From assembly GCF_036370855.1 (NCBI RefSeq), contig NC_088102.1, forward strand, positions 71,743,601 to 71,807,600: a stretch of 64,000 nucleotides of DNA. Reading direction: 5' to 3'. Source of the DNA: Dromaius novaehollandiae (Eukaryota; Chordata; Aves; Casuariiformes; Dromaiidae). Under the pieces are notes generated by a model that saw only the letters and a program-made list of their open reading frames with translations, searched no databases and was not told where the DNA came from. A program made the translations under genes and the position numbers. Below, piece by piece: positions 13,601 to 26,600 of the stretch. How positions within the stretch are numbered: position 1 is the first letter of the stretch; every line of letters begins with the position of its first letter.

Positions 13601-16600
13601 TTCCTGTGTCCAACCTGTGGGACCAGCCTACTGGGAGCACACTCTGGCCATGCCCTGAATGTCGAGATAAGATCTTAGTGTCCCACTCTTTATGCCTATC
13701 ACATGGGAGGGAAGCTCTGCCAATCTGGAATACCAAGGGATCAGTACTGCTGTGCAGGCTAGATGCAGCCCTCAAGGTTTGAATCCTACATGCATCTAAA
13801 GTGTGGCAAATTCTTAAATGTTTTGCAAAAAGAAAGCCTGACAAGAATCATAAACAGTTTTGCTTTGTCCCATACTATCGTCCCATGTAAATTTGAGGCT
13901 ATTGGTGTAATCCCTCCAAGTTACCTTTATATGTTGCTGAATTTTTGTTACTTTTAAACAGTTCTGAAATTATATGGATCCATAACAGAAGCTATAAACA
14001 AGAAAAAAAAATATAAAAATAAAATAAGCTCAATGACATTCTGCCTTTATTTCTGGATCTCCCCTCCCTTTCCACGTAATACAACATGGTGGAGAAAGCT
14101 GTTATAATTCTTTCTATATTTCTGATTCAAATCAGATAAACCTTAGGAACAGAGGAAAGGGGGAGTCACAGGAATACCAACAAACCGTTTCAAAGAGCAA
14201 GTTAGGTAAAAACCTGTCCTTTCAAGTCTTTGAATATGGATCTCTCTTTTCTTAACCGTAAACAGTCCCAGCTTGACAGGATAGCCCAAGAGTCCTAGTC
14301 ATTGCTACATTTTTAAGAATTAAAGTGCCTTATCCCAGTGGAAGACAATATAGAAGAGGATACCATTAGTTGTTGGATCTAGTTAACACTCTTGGCTGAA
14401 ACAACACCTTTGTCAAAGGTTCTAGGGGCAGAATAACAAAGAGACTGTATTTAGAAAGTAGCTCAGAGAGGATTTCTTAAAGACCATAGGAATTACAATA
14501 AGGCTTCAGCACATGGAGGCTCCTGAATGAGAGGACAGATGTGAACTAATCCTTCTAGAAGTTTTAAAATAATGACCATTTTGTAGAAAAAACAACAAAA
14601 AAAATTTAAGAATCTCGAACTGCTGAAAAGCCACCAGACTAGGACTATGATGTAGAATTTGCTACACTTAGAAAAAGAGATATGGAGACCAATAAGTAAG
14701 TCTGGCAGATGAGGAAGAGATCAACACTGGAGAGACAGGAGTAATATATACAAAAATAATTCCAGTAGTCTATCAGCAGACAAGCATTCCCAGTATTCCA
14801 TAGTTCCAGGTGAGGGTGTCTATTTTGAGGGGCTGGTTACTGCATGCAGGGCTAGTCTGTGAAGTGCACATTCCAAGGCACCCTGGAACTTCTGAAGAAA
14901 TTCCGAGCTCTGCCTTGCTGTACGCTTGTCCTTTGCTGTGGCCTGCGCAGAACCTTGGCTGTAGCGCAAGCCTCATGAGTGACAAGAAAGAAGCAGGGGT
15001 AGAGTTGTCTCCTGTTCTCTTCCCACTTTCTGGCCAGACAGGGACAGATCTGAAGTTCTGGGTACTGCTGCTGACACATGGATCACGGGGAGACAGAAAG
15101 ACAGACAACCAAGACTCCCGAGCCCAAGATCCATATGTGCTTTCCAGCAGTCTCCAACATTACAAATCACTTCCCTTCCCCAACCTTTCTTGTCAAACAC
15201 TTGTGACCCTATTGAAACATCTTAGACAAGCAGAGAAATGAGAAAGGTGTGCCTAAAAATTTAGCCTTCCTACTGCAGGTTACCCAGATAAGAGAAAACA
15301 CCACTTTAACTGGACTGTAATATTATTCAAAGCACATCACACCTAACATCCAGGTTGCACTGAAGAAAGGTAACTACTGACACAATAGCCTAAGAGCAGG
15401 ATATTTTTGCTGTATTGCCAATTAGTACCATGCACAAAAAACCAATTTTATAATACAAATGAAGAGCAGGCCAGGCAGGAATGGCAACATTCTCAGGCAT
15501 CACACAGATTTCCCCCTCCCTCCCTTTAAATTCATGAAGTTTATTCCATTTTCCAGTTTTAAAGAAGGAGGCTTTATTACAAGGTTCTGTTTCAGGATTA
15601 TTGCTTTTCTAGGAGATTGAAATAGTGCATCTGCTTCTACAGTTCTGTCCCTCATTTCCTACATTTACAAAAGAGAAATTTCAGAATTGAAAGATAAGTA
15701 TGTATTTGCCAAATTCATTAGGCACTGATTCAACTAACATTCACATTTGTAAACAGATGACCTGTATAGTTGGTGGATATAATACAAATTAAAGAAATAT
15801 TTTGCTGAAAATTTTTAGAGCAATTCACATAAGCAAGATAGCCTTTTTTTTTTTTTAATTAAGATTTGAGTTTTTCAGATTAGATGACATAAGAGGATAG
15901 AACTAAAGACATAAGCAGAATGGCTGTGTTATATGGGAAAACGCCATATACTTGAAATCTAACACTCAGCTTGGCACCTTTCTATCCAGATGCCAATGGA
16001 ATTACTTTCTAGTTAGGACAGGCTATTAAAAAAAAGAATTCAAGTGTGAAAGTTATTCTTACTGAAAGTGGCCAGACATATTTACCCTCAACTCAGGTCT
16101 GAAGTCTATTATTAATTAGCATTAGCAGGCATGAAGCAATGTTTTGCAGGTAACAAACTGTCTGCCTCCAGCCTTGGCTAAGTTATTCCTAAGCACTCCT
16201 TGAATTGTGTAAAAGAGACATGCTCACAGGCATCATAGGCCAAGATACTGTAGATCCAAATAGGACAGCCATGAAGTAGGAGACCAGCTTTGCCCACAAG
16301 ATGCTTGGAGATCAAAACAGGCCTAACATTTGCAGAGGAAGCTTTAGTGAGTGCTAAGATGATGAGAGGTACCACAAGTGGTAGAGCGGAGGAGAAAATT
16401 TGTGTCTGACATCCAGGTCCTAGAAGTCCCAGAAAGTTTAGCACTGACAAATACAATGATGGAATTGAAGCTATTCCAAATTTTATATACTGTTTATTAT
16501 AGGAATAAGACTGTACTAAAGGCAGTAAGTCAAAGGAATATAATGGATCATGATTGTATAAAAGTTTTGTTCCCCAAACAGCTGCACAGATACACAGCAG

Positions 16601-18609
16601 GTATGTCTGAGAAAGCTTGCTCTGATATGGAAAAACAGGTCTAGCAGCTCATAGCGTAGGGCAGAGCCTAGTATGAGTGGAAAAGCTGCAGCATTCCGAG
16701 TGAGTAGTTAGGAACAAGAAGCAGAAAAGGAAAATTGCTGCAATTTCTTTTCATACTTCTTCTAATTTCTTTTTTGTTTCTCATAGAAGTCTTTAATGCC
16801 ATTACTAAATGTTTCTCAGTTACAGCACTGGGGAAGACAAGAGTTTCAATAATTTGCTAATTATGATAGATGGAGGTGCTCATGTCATCTGGCATATACA
16901 CACAGAGTAAGGAGGCATTCTCTTAGGCAACTGATCCAACATAGTCTTATTAGATGAAGAATGGCTAGCAGGCTTTTCGCTCAGAAAGAAAACAGAAGCC
17001 AGGTCAATGAAGAGTAATTACAGAGGCTTTCAGCTTTAAAGTGGACTTCATAAAGGCAAATAGATTCAGTTATAGACTTTTAGAAGACCTGAGAAGCAAA
17101 CTTCCTTTACTAAACTTCAGCTAAGAGCTCTTATCTGTGCAAAGAGGAAACTTTTGAGAACAGTCTGAATAAGGACATGCACCTCATTTATAAACCTGGA
17201 GTAGAAAGTGACAGTCCTGCACTGGCTAGAAATGTGTTCAGAAAAGTCCTTAAGATGACCAGACACTTTGCTATGAAAGCAAGGTATATTAGCAAGAAAA
17301 CACCCATGAGAGTATTGCAGAATATAACTGAAAAGGCTGAAAATGAGACAATAATGAGCAAGACCCCCCAGGCTTTGTCTAAAAACAAGTTCAAGACCAG
17401 GAAAAGACAGTTTGAAATCCATTTTGCAAACAAACGTGCAAGTACTTCTGCTAGTCCTTCAAATATGCAGTACTTCTGACAACAATTAACCCAGTGCATA
17501 GCTCCCAGCTGCCCTACCAGTGGTCTTTGCTCCAGCCTCTGGCTAAAGAAAAATCACCATATTTCATCTACTTGCTCAATATATGGTTAACTGGTGACTT
17601 GTATTATAGAAAGCAGTATTTGAGGCATTACTCGCCAAGTTTCTTCATCAGCAGTACACACTTGGAAAAAGTAAAGCATGTCTATCAGTACATTTAGCCA
17701 AATTTCTGACTTACACTATACCTTCTTACAAGAAGGAATAACCTTTATGAGGGGAGTGTAACGAAAGTATTAGGCCCTTGGGAGAGCACGAGCAGCCCAG
17801 GTCAAAGCACTAGGATTAGTACGCAGAAAGAACAGGAAAAGAAAGGGTGGCTTATAACAATTTAAGATCTGGAATTATGGTTGGGAGTAGAATTTAGAGC
17901 TATATAACACACAGACAATGGAGAATTAAAGAGAGCTACTATAACCAGAGAATTTGACCAAACGGGAAAAAGAGACATTTAAAGCCAGTTTAGTTTTATA
18001 GGAAGAATTACTAGTGATGCTGTCTTCTCCTCTCACATCTATCCATGAGAGAAGCTGTGAAGAAATGAACCATGAGTCTTCAAGTTCCTCTACACTTAAG
18101 GTACATAGCATCTTGGTTTGGGATCCTGTAAATTCTGTTCACTCTCAAATAAAATGAATACAAGCCTTTGTATCAGTTTCAAGTATACAATGCATAAAAG
18201 GTTAACACAAATATCTGTCAAAAAAAAGAAACACCCAGAACTTTAGCACATATGGCAATTTTAGCCTTCAAAGAGATTTCTGACAGATGCTCAATCCAGT
18301 CATTAACTCTAGCCCCTAAGAGAATAAATAAAGCACGTTAGCTTTTAGAAGCAAAACCGTTGAGTATGCATCTTTTTCACCATGACTTCATCTAGTTTTC
18401 CTATGATAATCCATGAGTGTGTATTCCAAGCAGAAACATTCAAGCCATGTTTAAGTGTCCAGAAAGTCTTGCAGTTACGAAAGCTGCTACCAAATGAGAG
18501 CCCTTTGCTTCTAGCAGTCACAAACAATTCCCAATCAGGCAGAAACAATCCACCGTGGACACTAATCAAGTCTTTTGAAGCCATCTGACAGTAGTATTTA
18601 ACAAGGCAG

Positions 18610-18983
18610 AGCTGCTATCAAAATACAAACTTTATTGATTAAACAGTGATTAAAAGCAGTACTATAAACCAACTACAGGTAGGACAAAGATTTCAGGAAC
18701 TGTAGTATGAACTAGGTAATTAAACACATTTTAAGGAGCTATACATGAAGGGGGAAGGAGGGCAGTTATGACATCCAATTTTCTCTAGCAAACCACTTGG
18801 ACACATGGAGCAGTTTTAGGAGACTATCTACTCACTGATACAATATAGGTGTCCTTTAACAGGTGCCATATAAAGTATTGTAGAAACAGTTACCGTCATT
18901 ATTCATGCTTACATTTGAAAATAAATAAAAAATTAACAACAAATTCCTCTATATAATACAAAACAGATTTGTCCTCTATGAAA
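18610..18983 (-). other. BUB1B 3' untranslated region
   Basis: This follows the BUB1B stop codon and ends just past a consensus poly(A) signal, giving a 3' UTR of roughly 370 nt. The exact cleavage site is inferred at about 15-25 nt beyond the signal. Confidence 0.65.
18631..18636 (-). terminator. BUB1B poly(A) signal
   Basis: The plus strand reads TTTATT, which is AATAAA on the gene strand in the context CAATAAAGTTTG. It lies about 350 nt after the stop codon. It is the first canonical hexamer I found on the coding strand there. Confidence 0.7.
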
Positions 18984-19173
18984 TTAGAGGAAGTTCTCCA
19001 AGAGGAAAGTTTCTCCCAGTGCTGCTAAGGATTCACAGAGACGTTCTTGGAAATGGCTGTCAAACATGTCACTTATTTCCTCTCTTAGCTCCCTCAGCAG
19101 AGGCACTGTGGACTTACCATCCGCATTCAGAATTCTCCCAAAAAGTTTATTCCAGAAATCGCTGCCAACAGTC
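18984..19173 (-). CDS. BUB1B: BUB1B exon 24 (last coding exon)
   Basis: The exon starts after a TTTTAG acceptor in phase 2 and ends at a TAA stop (18984-18986). It encodes the C-terminal lobe of the pseudokinase, beginning around [14 protein letters not shown], which matches the human LWNKFFVRILNAN segment. The transcript continues into the 3' UTR. Confidence 0.95.
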
Positions 19174-22100
19174 CTAAAACAGACAGAGTTGTTTTCAGTG
19201 AAACAGTATGGCATAGAGGACATATCTGTTAAGACTTCTCTTTATATCCAGTTCTAAATGCCCTTGGAAGACTCAGTCTAACACAATATTTTCATTCACA
19301 TGAATGACTGTAAAGGAAAAGTAGAAGCGATTTGTTAAAGTTTATATGTGCACACCCTTCTTTCTCCAGTAGGCTTCTGCATAGGAGCTAGACAGTCAGT
19401 CTGTTTCACAGGTCTATCAAAAACACTATTGTTACACTGTTACCTCTTCTAGTGTACCCGACCACTATTCTTCACATTGAGCCAAGAGGCTTTTAGATGA
19501 GTTACTAAGAGGATCCTTTGAACCAACAAAGTTGGCCGATTTCTTTCATGAAAAAGGGGTAGATGTAAATCTTAAAGTACTTCCCCATTTGCAGGCTGAG
19601 TAGTTCGCAGGTCAATATTAAAGGAAAGCCACATGTGAAATATGAAAAATGAGTGGTTTACAGCCAGTCTGACTCTCCCTTTTCCCCCATCCAACTGCCA
19701 GAGCTCTCCTATAGATAACATTTCAAAGACAATTAATAGTAATAAATCCCCTGTCTCATAGATATACCCACATAACATGAACAAAAAGGTTAAGTGACTC
19801 ATTAAAGTCTGGAAAAATGGTATTACAGCTAACCCTTTGTTCTTCAGTCTTGCACTGAAGTCCATAGACCATGGTGCTTCAGACTACTGAAGCGCTTTTT
19901 CCCCTCAAGGTAGGAGTTACACTGGCTTTTTAACAAATTATCTGCCTCTGCTTTAGGTAAGCGGCTGGCAAAACAGCAGCCATTGTCTCAGAAGGGATCT
20001 GGCTTCTACTGTTACACTAATAACGCTTATATTTTCTAAAATAGTAGTCAAACAGAGCACAACAGAAAACATGAGAGACTTGACACTATTTGCTTCACAG
20101 TCTTAGTCAAGTTAAGAGGCACAACAGAGGTTAGACGTCCTTAACAACATGTAAAGAGTCATCAGTGACTAAAATAGTCCTAAATATTCAAACACACATT
20201 CTACATGCTAGCTTACATCAGCCTGTACAAGATGGAGTTTCCTAAAATAGAATGGTGAAAGTGGAAACACTAAAAGACACCTGTGGAACTGAAAATCTCC
20301 AAGTCCATTCTAACAAGAGTAACATGCTAGAACCCCCTGCCCATAAGCACAGATTAAAGTCAACCTTTAGTGCTGAAAGAGGAGCAAAGAAACTCGATTG
20401 GAATTCACATTCTGCCTTTCCAGAGATCTTTGTTACAACATTAAATTTAAATGTTTTGCATTAATTCTGTTGGTTTTCAAGGGGGTTCTGCTTTGTGGTG
20501 TTCCATGTGCCCTGGATGGCCACGTTCATGTTTTGTCTCATTGTTCGTGTATTTTGTTGGATTGGTATTAAGATTAGTAGAATGTCTAGTAGAGCCACTA
20601 TCTTCAAGTTTGTTTAATGTTTCTTTAACAAAACTAATTTAAACTGCTTCTTTAAACCCTTCTCTAGAGTAATGAGGTCAAGGCTCCTGCATTCATGTAA
20701 GTCAGCCTTCATGTAAGCACCTTATCTCTCACTCCCTAAATTCTCCAAACATTCTTCCAGAAAAGTAATCCTGTCAACATAATCCTCAAACTTTCCAAGT
20801 GACTTGTCAATTCTGTACTTTCTGCTAAAAGTTCTACAAGATCTTTAGAAGAGAAAAGCAGAATCACTGAAAGCCATAGCAAAAATGCCTTGGGTCTTCA
20901 CAGGACTTGCAAGTATCACTGCCATGCTTGGCTGCATTCAAAGGATAAAGCTCAAGATTAACCAGTATCTATCAACTAACTCTTCTTCCAGGGAAATGCT
21001 TCAACTGTGTTGCCCTTTCTGGAGGATGAAGGCTCCCTGCAGCAGGAAACCTGTTTGTCAGAGATTGCTTGAGAAGTCATTGAAAGCTTCAAATTGGCTG
21101 AAGGAAGAATAGTCAATTAATAGGAGCCAAGCACACTGAAAGAGCTAAGTCTTAATGCAAGGCTTTGCCAAAGACGACAGATTCAGAGCAAATTCTTTAT
21201 TCCTGCATAATGAAATACCCAGTTTACAAGACTGATGCTACACTTCGGTATAACATGTATAACTAAAGCACTTATACTAAAGTTTCCTGGAAATCCTGAT
21301 ATTGAAAATTAAGTGCAGAAGATCAGTTATGATAGATCTATCACATTTTCAGCAGTAAGGTAAAACATAGGATGGAAAATGGAAATCCCTTGTGTTTGCA
21401 CTTCCAGTGCTGAGACAAACAGATGTACACAAGTGAGAGACGACCCATCGCATCCCAGTTCCAGTCCCCAGTGTTCTGGGACACATAACTCATGCCTGGG
21501 CTTTGCCTTCCTCCTCTGAAGTCTCTGCCCACTTCACAACTCTCAATCACTATGCTACTGAAATCTCCTTTCAAGTTTTACCTCTACCCAGAATCCTATT
21601 TCTTTGAACACCATCACCAAACTTGACCGAAATTCCTTTCCAGCTGAGCTCTCCCCATAACGGTCAGTCCTATCCTTCCAAACTCAAAACTTCCTGTACC
21701 TGCTACTCAGCTCCTCCTGCTCCAATTATTCCGATGGTTTTGGCTATTTTGCCTCATACCTACATCCTGATCAGTCTCTGACACCCTATGCCTACCCTCC
21801 AACTGAGCCCTTGTTTGGCTTCATCTGCTGCAGCTCAATTTCTTCACTGGTAAAATAAAAGACAAAAACTCCAAAAAAACCCACATACCACACAAACAGA
21901 GACAGCAACACTTACTAGAAAATTATCCAAACAGGATATTGGAAAAAAAACTGGACACGTCCTGATAAAAATAAATATACAGCAATCCTATTTTTCAGAG
22001 CAGGTCAGATTTACCTAGCTCAAAAGAAAGAAGTGTTGGGATATCTGTCAGTACAGAGTAAAAGCCAGTCTGCATCAGTGATTTAGCCATTAATTGCTTT

Positions 22101-23570
22101 TTAGTATTTTTAAAACTAAGGCAGTAAGATATATATTTACTGCCAACCTATAAATCAGTGGTATCCCTCTCTTCAGAAAACAATCACCCTTGGTGATCTT
22201 TTTCTTTGCAGCCAGCACAGTAAGTTGATCATCTGAACGATAAAAAGCTTCGGGGCGCAGTATAAAATACATAGCAAGTACTCAGTAGAAGCCTGCTAGC
22301 ACCTTGTAACTATTGGTATCAGTCTACAATAATAGGTAGCAAACACATATGCAAAATAAAGAAAAATCCCCCCCCTCCCCTCCATGTACAGCTCAGGAAG
22401 ACAAGACTTTTTTTTCCTCCCTCCTCCCCTCAAAGGTTGAATACAACAAACACTAGGGAGGCATAAGCAATGCAGGTTGCTACGGAACCGGACAACTCCT
22501 ATACTGGTAGCACGTTCTCTTTAAGTGATGGTTATAGAGAAGTATATCCACCCACTGAATGTAGCCAATATACCACGATCCTGAATGCAGACAGCTCCCA
22601 AGTAGAGTTTATATCATAAGCAGAGTGCTCTGGAATATCCTTATGAAATGCTAAAGTAGAAAACTCTGCAAGATGTGACTGATGAGATGAACAGGTATTT
22701 ACTTTAAGAACAAAGAGTAGATGAATGCAGAGTAATCTTGTAGCCAAAACATGTGGCTAAAAGGCAGCAGTGGAAATTAATAACTGGAGACTAATACTAC
22801 ATCCAAAAAAAGAGTGGTTGCCCATGCAACTTAAGTTATACATGCACAAGAGGAAAATAATTAAAAATATGCTATTTCTGCAACAGTTACAGACAGAAGC
22901 CTGGCATCGGCATCTTACTAGCCCTGCTATAGAGCCTAGAATGAGAGTAGAAAATCCAAATAATCTCCATATCTAAAGCAACATGTTCATATAATTTCTT
23001 TCTCACCACCCACGCATGTATAAAACATCTCCAAGCTTGGTCTATCAAGTCAAGAGAGATACTAAGGCAGTCTGGTCTGAAAGGAAACAAAACAAAAAAG
23101 GACAAAGTTTATCTTAACTGCTCTGTAAGGCTCATTCAGCATGAAACTGTCTCAAACATAGTACGATAGTATATAATATAGTACATGTTTGAGTATATTA
23201 TAGTACTTAATGTTTGTATAGTAAGTACTGTAATACATTAAGTAATGTTTGAGTACAGAGTACTTGAACACTAAGTACTATAACTTTTGAAGCTACTGGA
23301 CTTGTTCATTGTAATCCTCCACAGAACACACTGTTGTTGCCAAGAGCATAAATTCTGTGCTTTAAGCTTTGAAAATGGTACCACTGTAAAGGAAGGGAAG
23401 GAAGTTAGAAGAACCCTGTTCCTTCCCAGCAGCCCCCTCTGAAAAAGGACTTACTTAGACATATTTTGGCTGATCTTCCAGGTGAAATTCTCCTGATAGA
23501 CCTGGACATGATCCCCAAACAGCATCAAATGGACTATATCTGCAATGCCAACCAAGTCTACCTGCAGCCA

Positions 23571-23617
<47 letters not shown>

Positions 23618-26600
23618 ACCAAAGTTGAACTTCTGTAGTGGACTGCAGAAATCAACAGATTTCATACATTGGTATTTTTATTTATTTAAGATTGAATTGG
23701 TGCTTGCATCAGAATCATCCAGAAAACCGTTAAGGAAATAAAAGTGCAAAAAGGAAGATTTTGGTCTTGTTATAAGTTCCTAAATAAGTATAGCAGTCAC
23801 AGAAACTCGGCAAATCAAGAACAATGCTGCTAGTCTCTTCAAATGCAAAATAGGTAATTAGATGAAAAACTAAGATATCCAGCTAAATATAGACTCACCT
23901 GATAAGGAAAAGAACTTTTTGCCAGGAGCTGTTGTCCATAAGGGGTTTGAGCTATTGGAAAGCTGTTGGGCAAACTTATTCGGGACTGCAGTCTCAAATC
24001 CAGACTGTGAGAGAAATCCGCTATCTTCAGAGCACTAGTCATCTCATCATTAGCAAATGGATCACAGATCCTGCATAAAAAACCCAAAAGATGAGTAAGA
24101 CAAGCCACCAACATAGTTTTTGGGGGGAGTTTTGTTTTTTTTTTTTCTAAACTGGGTAGTGAAGGTGAGTCTAAATTATGTCAATGCTCCCCTCTGATGG
24201 GGAGCTTAAGAACTACTACTAAAAGGACTTCACCTAGAAGCAAGGGGAGCCAGGGGGAAGACTAAAGCTTAGAGATAATACTGGTATCTCCAAAGAAGGC
24301 TATGGGAAACACTACAGGGTTAAAGATGACACTGTTTTGACCTTTGTCAGTCACCAGAAACACAGCTGGAGGAACTGTAACAAGAAAATAGGGTTGCATT
24401 TACCTTATTCTCCCTCTTTCCCCCTGAGATCTCAGAATACTTCATACATGGAAGAATCATGCTTCATAATACTGTACTAAACCTTCCCTATTCTACACAT
24501 CAGGGAGGAGAGACACAAAGATGGGAGAGGAGAGCATTGGATGGATGACAGAACATACTGCAAAGCAAACAATATAAACAGATCAAGATTCTTCCTACTA
24601 TTCTTCCTAAAATACTTCTGTGCAATAAGCCTGATTTGTACTTTGACTTCATTTATTTATACTAAGGACTTGTCCTAGGATCATTTTTGCTATCCAAGGA
24701 AAAAGAGGAAATGGGGTTGGGGGGAATTCACTATCCTAAATTTGACAGCTAAAGTTAGGTTTGCATTCACCACAGGAAAACCAAAGTAAACATAAGAGCA
24801 GACCTCTAAGTCCATCAAGCCAGATTCCTATTATTAGATGACTGACTGTAGGTTAAAAGTAAGTTTAAAGTCAACAGCTATTTTTAACATGTCAAGAAGA
24901 CTAAGAGCAACCTCACTGAATTTCTTCTGATGAAAGTGTATCTGACTCTAGATCATTAGACATTCCAAAATTAATACCATCCCACACTTAGTTCACAGAT
25001 TAATCTTCTGAGGGATATGTGACTTTGTTAACATAGTTTGGAAAAGAGCTTAAAAAAAGAAAACTGGATCTATTAATCAAGTTACAATCTGGACTGTAGA
25101 GGGAAGGCAAGCATTCTTTTAGCAACTGGAATATGCAGGCACTCTTATCTGCCCTTCAAATCTTCTAACTTCCCGTTTTTCAGATATTTAAGACCAAAGG
25201 CAAATTATTACCAGTATCTAGTTAGCTGTCCAGTACATTTGCTAGTGTTCTCAAATTTCTTTGTTTAATATAACACACATTTTACATCATCATTATATAA
25301 TATGCTTTTCTAAAGAAATATAGAAAAGAGAGGACAATTCCTAAGCAAAACGTTTTCACTAGTTTCAGAATACATCGCAGTCTAGAAAACATCTCCGACC
25401 CAAAGAATCTGAACTACAACATCAGGACCCTAACCAAAGGGGAGAAATTACAAAAGTGCAAGAGCTGTAGCTAAAACTGAGTACAATATGTCCTCCCATA
25501 TTTATACAAAGAGACTAACCTGTCTCCCAGAAAGAACACCTCTGGACTCAGGTCTCCATGGATGATCTCTGCTTTGTGGAGCTTCTCTACCACACCCAGA
25601 AGATTGTAAACAACCAATATGATAACTTCCTCTGTGATGGCTTTACAGCCACGAATGATGTCCTAAAAATAGGGAACAAACATATATCTGTATGTCATTC
25701 TACTCAAATAAAATGGAATATTTATAGCTTACTTTTTTTCCTAGTCAGTTGTACAGAGATAACAGCCTGACCCTAAATTCAGTATAATCAGATTTTCCCC
25801 ATGAGCACCCTACTAATCAGAGTTAAAACAACCATGAGCTCCTATTTCCATGCACTCACTATTTCACTGAGGGGGGAGTGAAGACAATTGAAGACTGAAA
25901 TTACTATTTAATTTATATCCTCCCTATGCAACAGTTCAAAAATGCATCTACTGGATTTAACACAAATCCTTCAGCAAGATGCTAAATGCTTTTATCTTAT
26001 GCTATGTCATAGCAGACTGGAAACCAAGAAGATGCCAAGAGAAGCAACTAAGTTTTAGATGCAAACCCTATTGTGGAATAATATGTGGTTCTTGGCTCAC
26101 GTCACTTGTCATTTTCATGAATAAAGTGAAAAATGTGTTTAAATTAGTCTCAGAGAAGCACACAGCCTACGAATGAGAAACCAGCTCTAAGACTATAATA
26201 AACAGTCCTAATTTGCTTTAGGTAAAACAAAAAACAGGGGAGCTAGACTACAGGATTAAACACGTGAAACTATCTTCAGGAACAACTAGCAAAACTCGCT
26301 ATTGGTACCAATGAAAGAGTTCATGTCTTCTACAATTGTACTTTGGTCATCTGTACTGACCCCAAGTGTGAAGCGATTTATATCCTTATGTAGAATAGCA
26401 CATCCATTTTGGTACAAGAAACAGCTGCAATTCTTACTGAAACTTTGGTCAAAGTCAGTATTCAGACGCTCCTGTAATTGAAGTGTGATATAAAAATCCC
26501 AAGGCACAGGCTGAGAATACACCTACAAGAAGGTAGAGAAGAACAACATTTATTTTTGGAATAAAGCAAAAATTGCTCATCTTCATATTCTTTTTTTTTT

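Larger units (their letters stand above)
1..18609. other. AT-rich intergenic region downstream of BUB1B
   Basis: No open reading frame here resembles a known protein, and none joins into an exon series with splice sites. The scattered 60-143 codon frames have no conserved motifs and overlap on both strands. By vertebrate synteny PAK6 should follow BUB1B on the same strand, so this stretch may hold its upstream non-coding exons or promoter, but no PAK6 coding exon is visible. The content seen is short homopolymers, one AT/GT microsatellite, two decayed SINE/LINE-like relics and one candidate promoter-like cluster, listed separately. Confidence 0.6.
19174..23454 (-). other. BUB1B intron 23
   Basis: The largest intron of the gene, about 4.3 kb. 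It contains a MIR-like relic, a 60-bp degenerate duplication near its 5' end and a stretch of disrupted coding-like sequence (see findings). No BUB1B exon is missing here because the phases of exons 23 and 24 match directly. Confidence 0.85.

Noticed and set aside
14773-15241. Overlapping 111-143 codon frames in the left intergenic region
   Set aside because: Both strands are open, no known motif, no supporting splice structure.
23466-23741. 91-codon plus-strand frame containing a long poly-Lys run
   Set aside because: It is the antisense of BUB1B exon 23 plus the A44 homopolymer.
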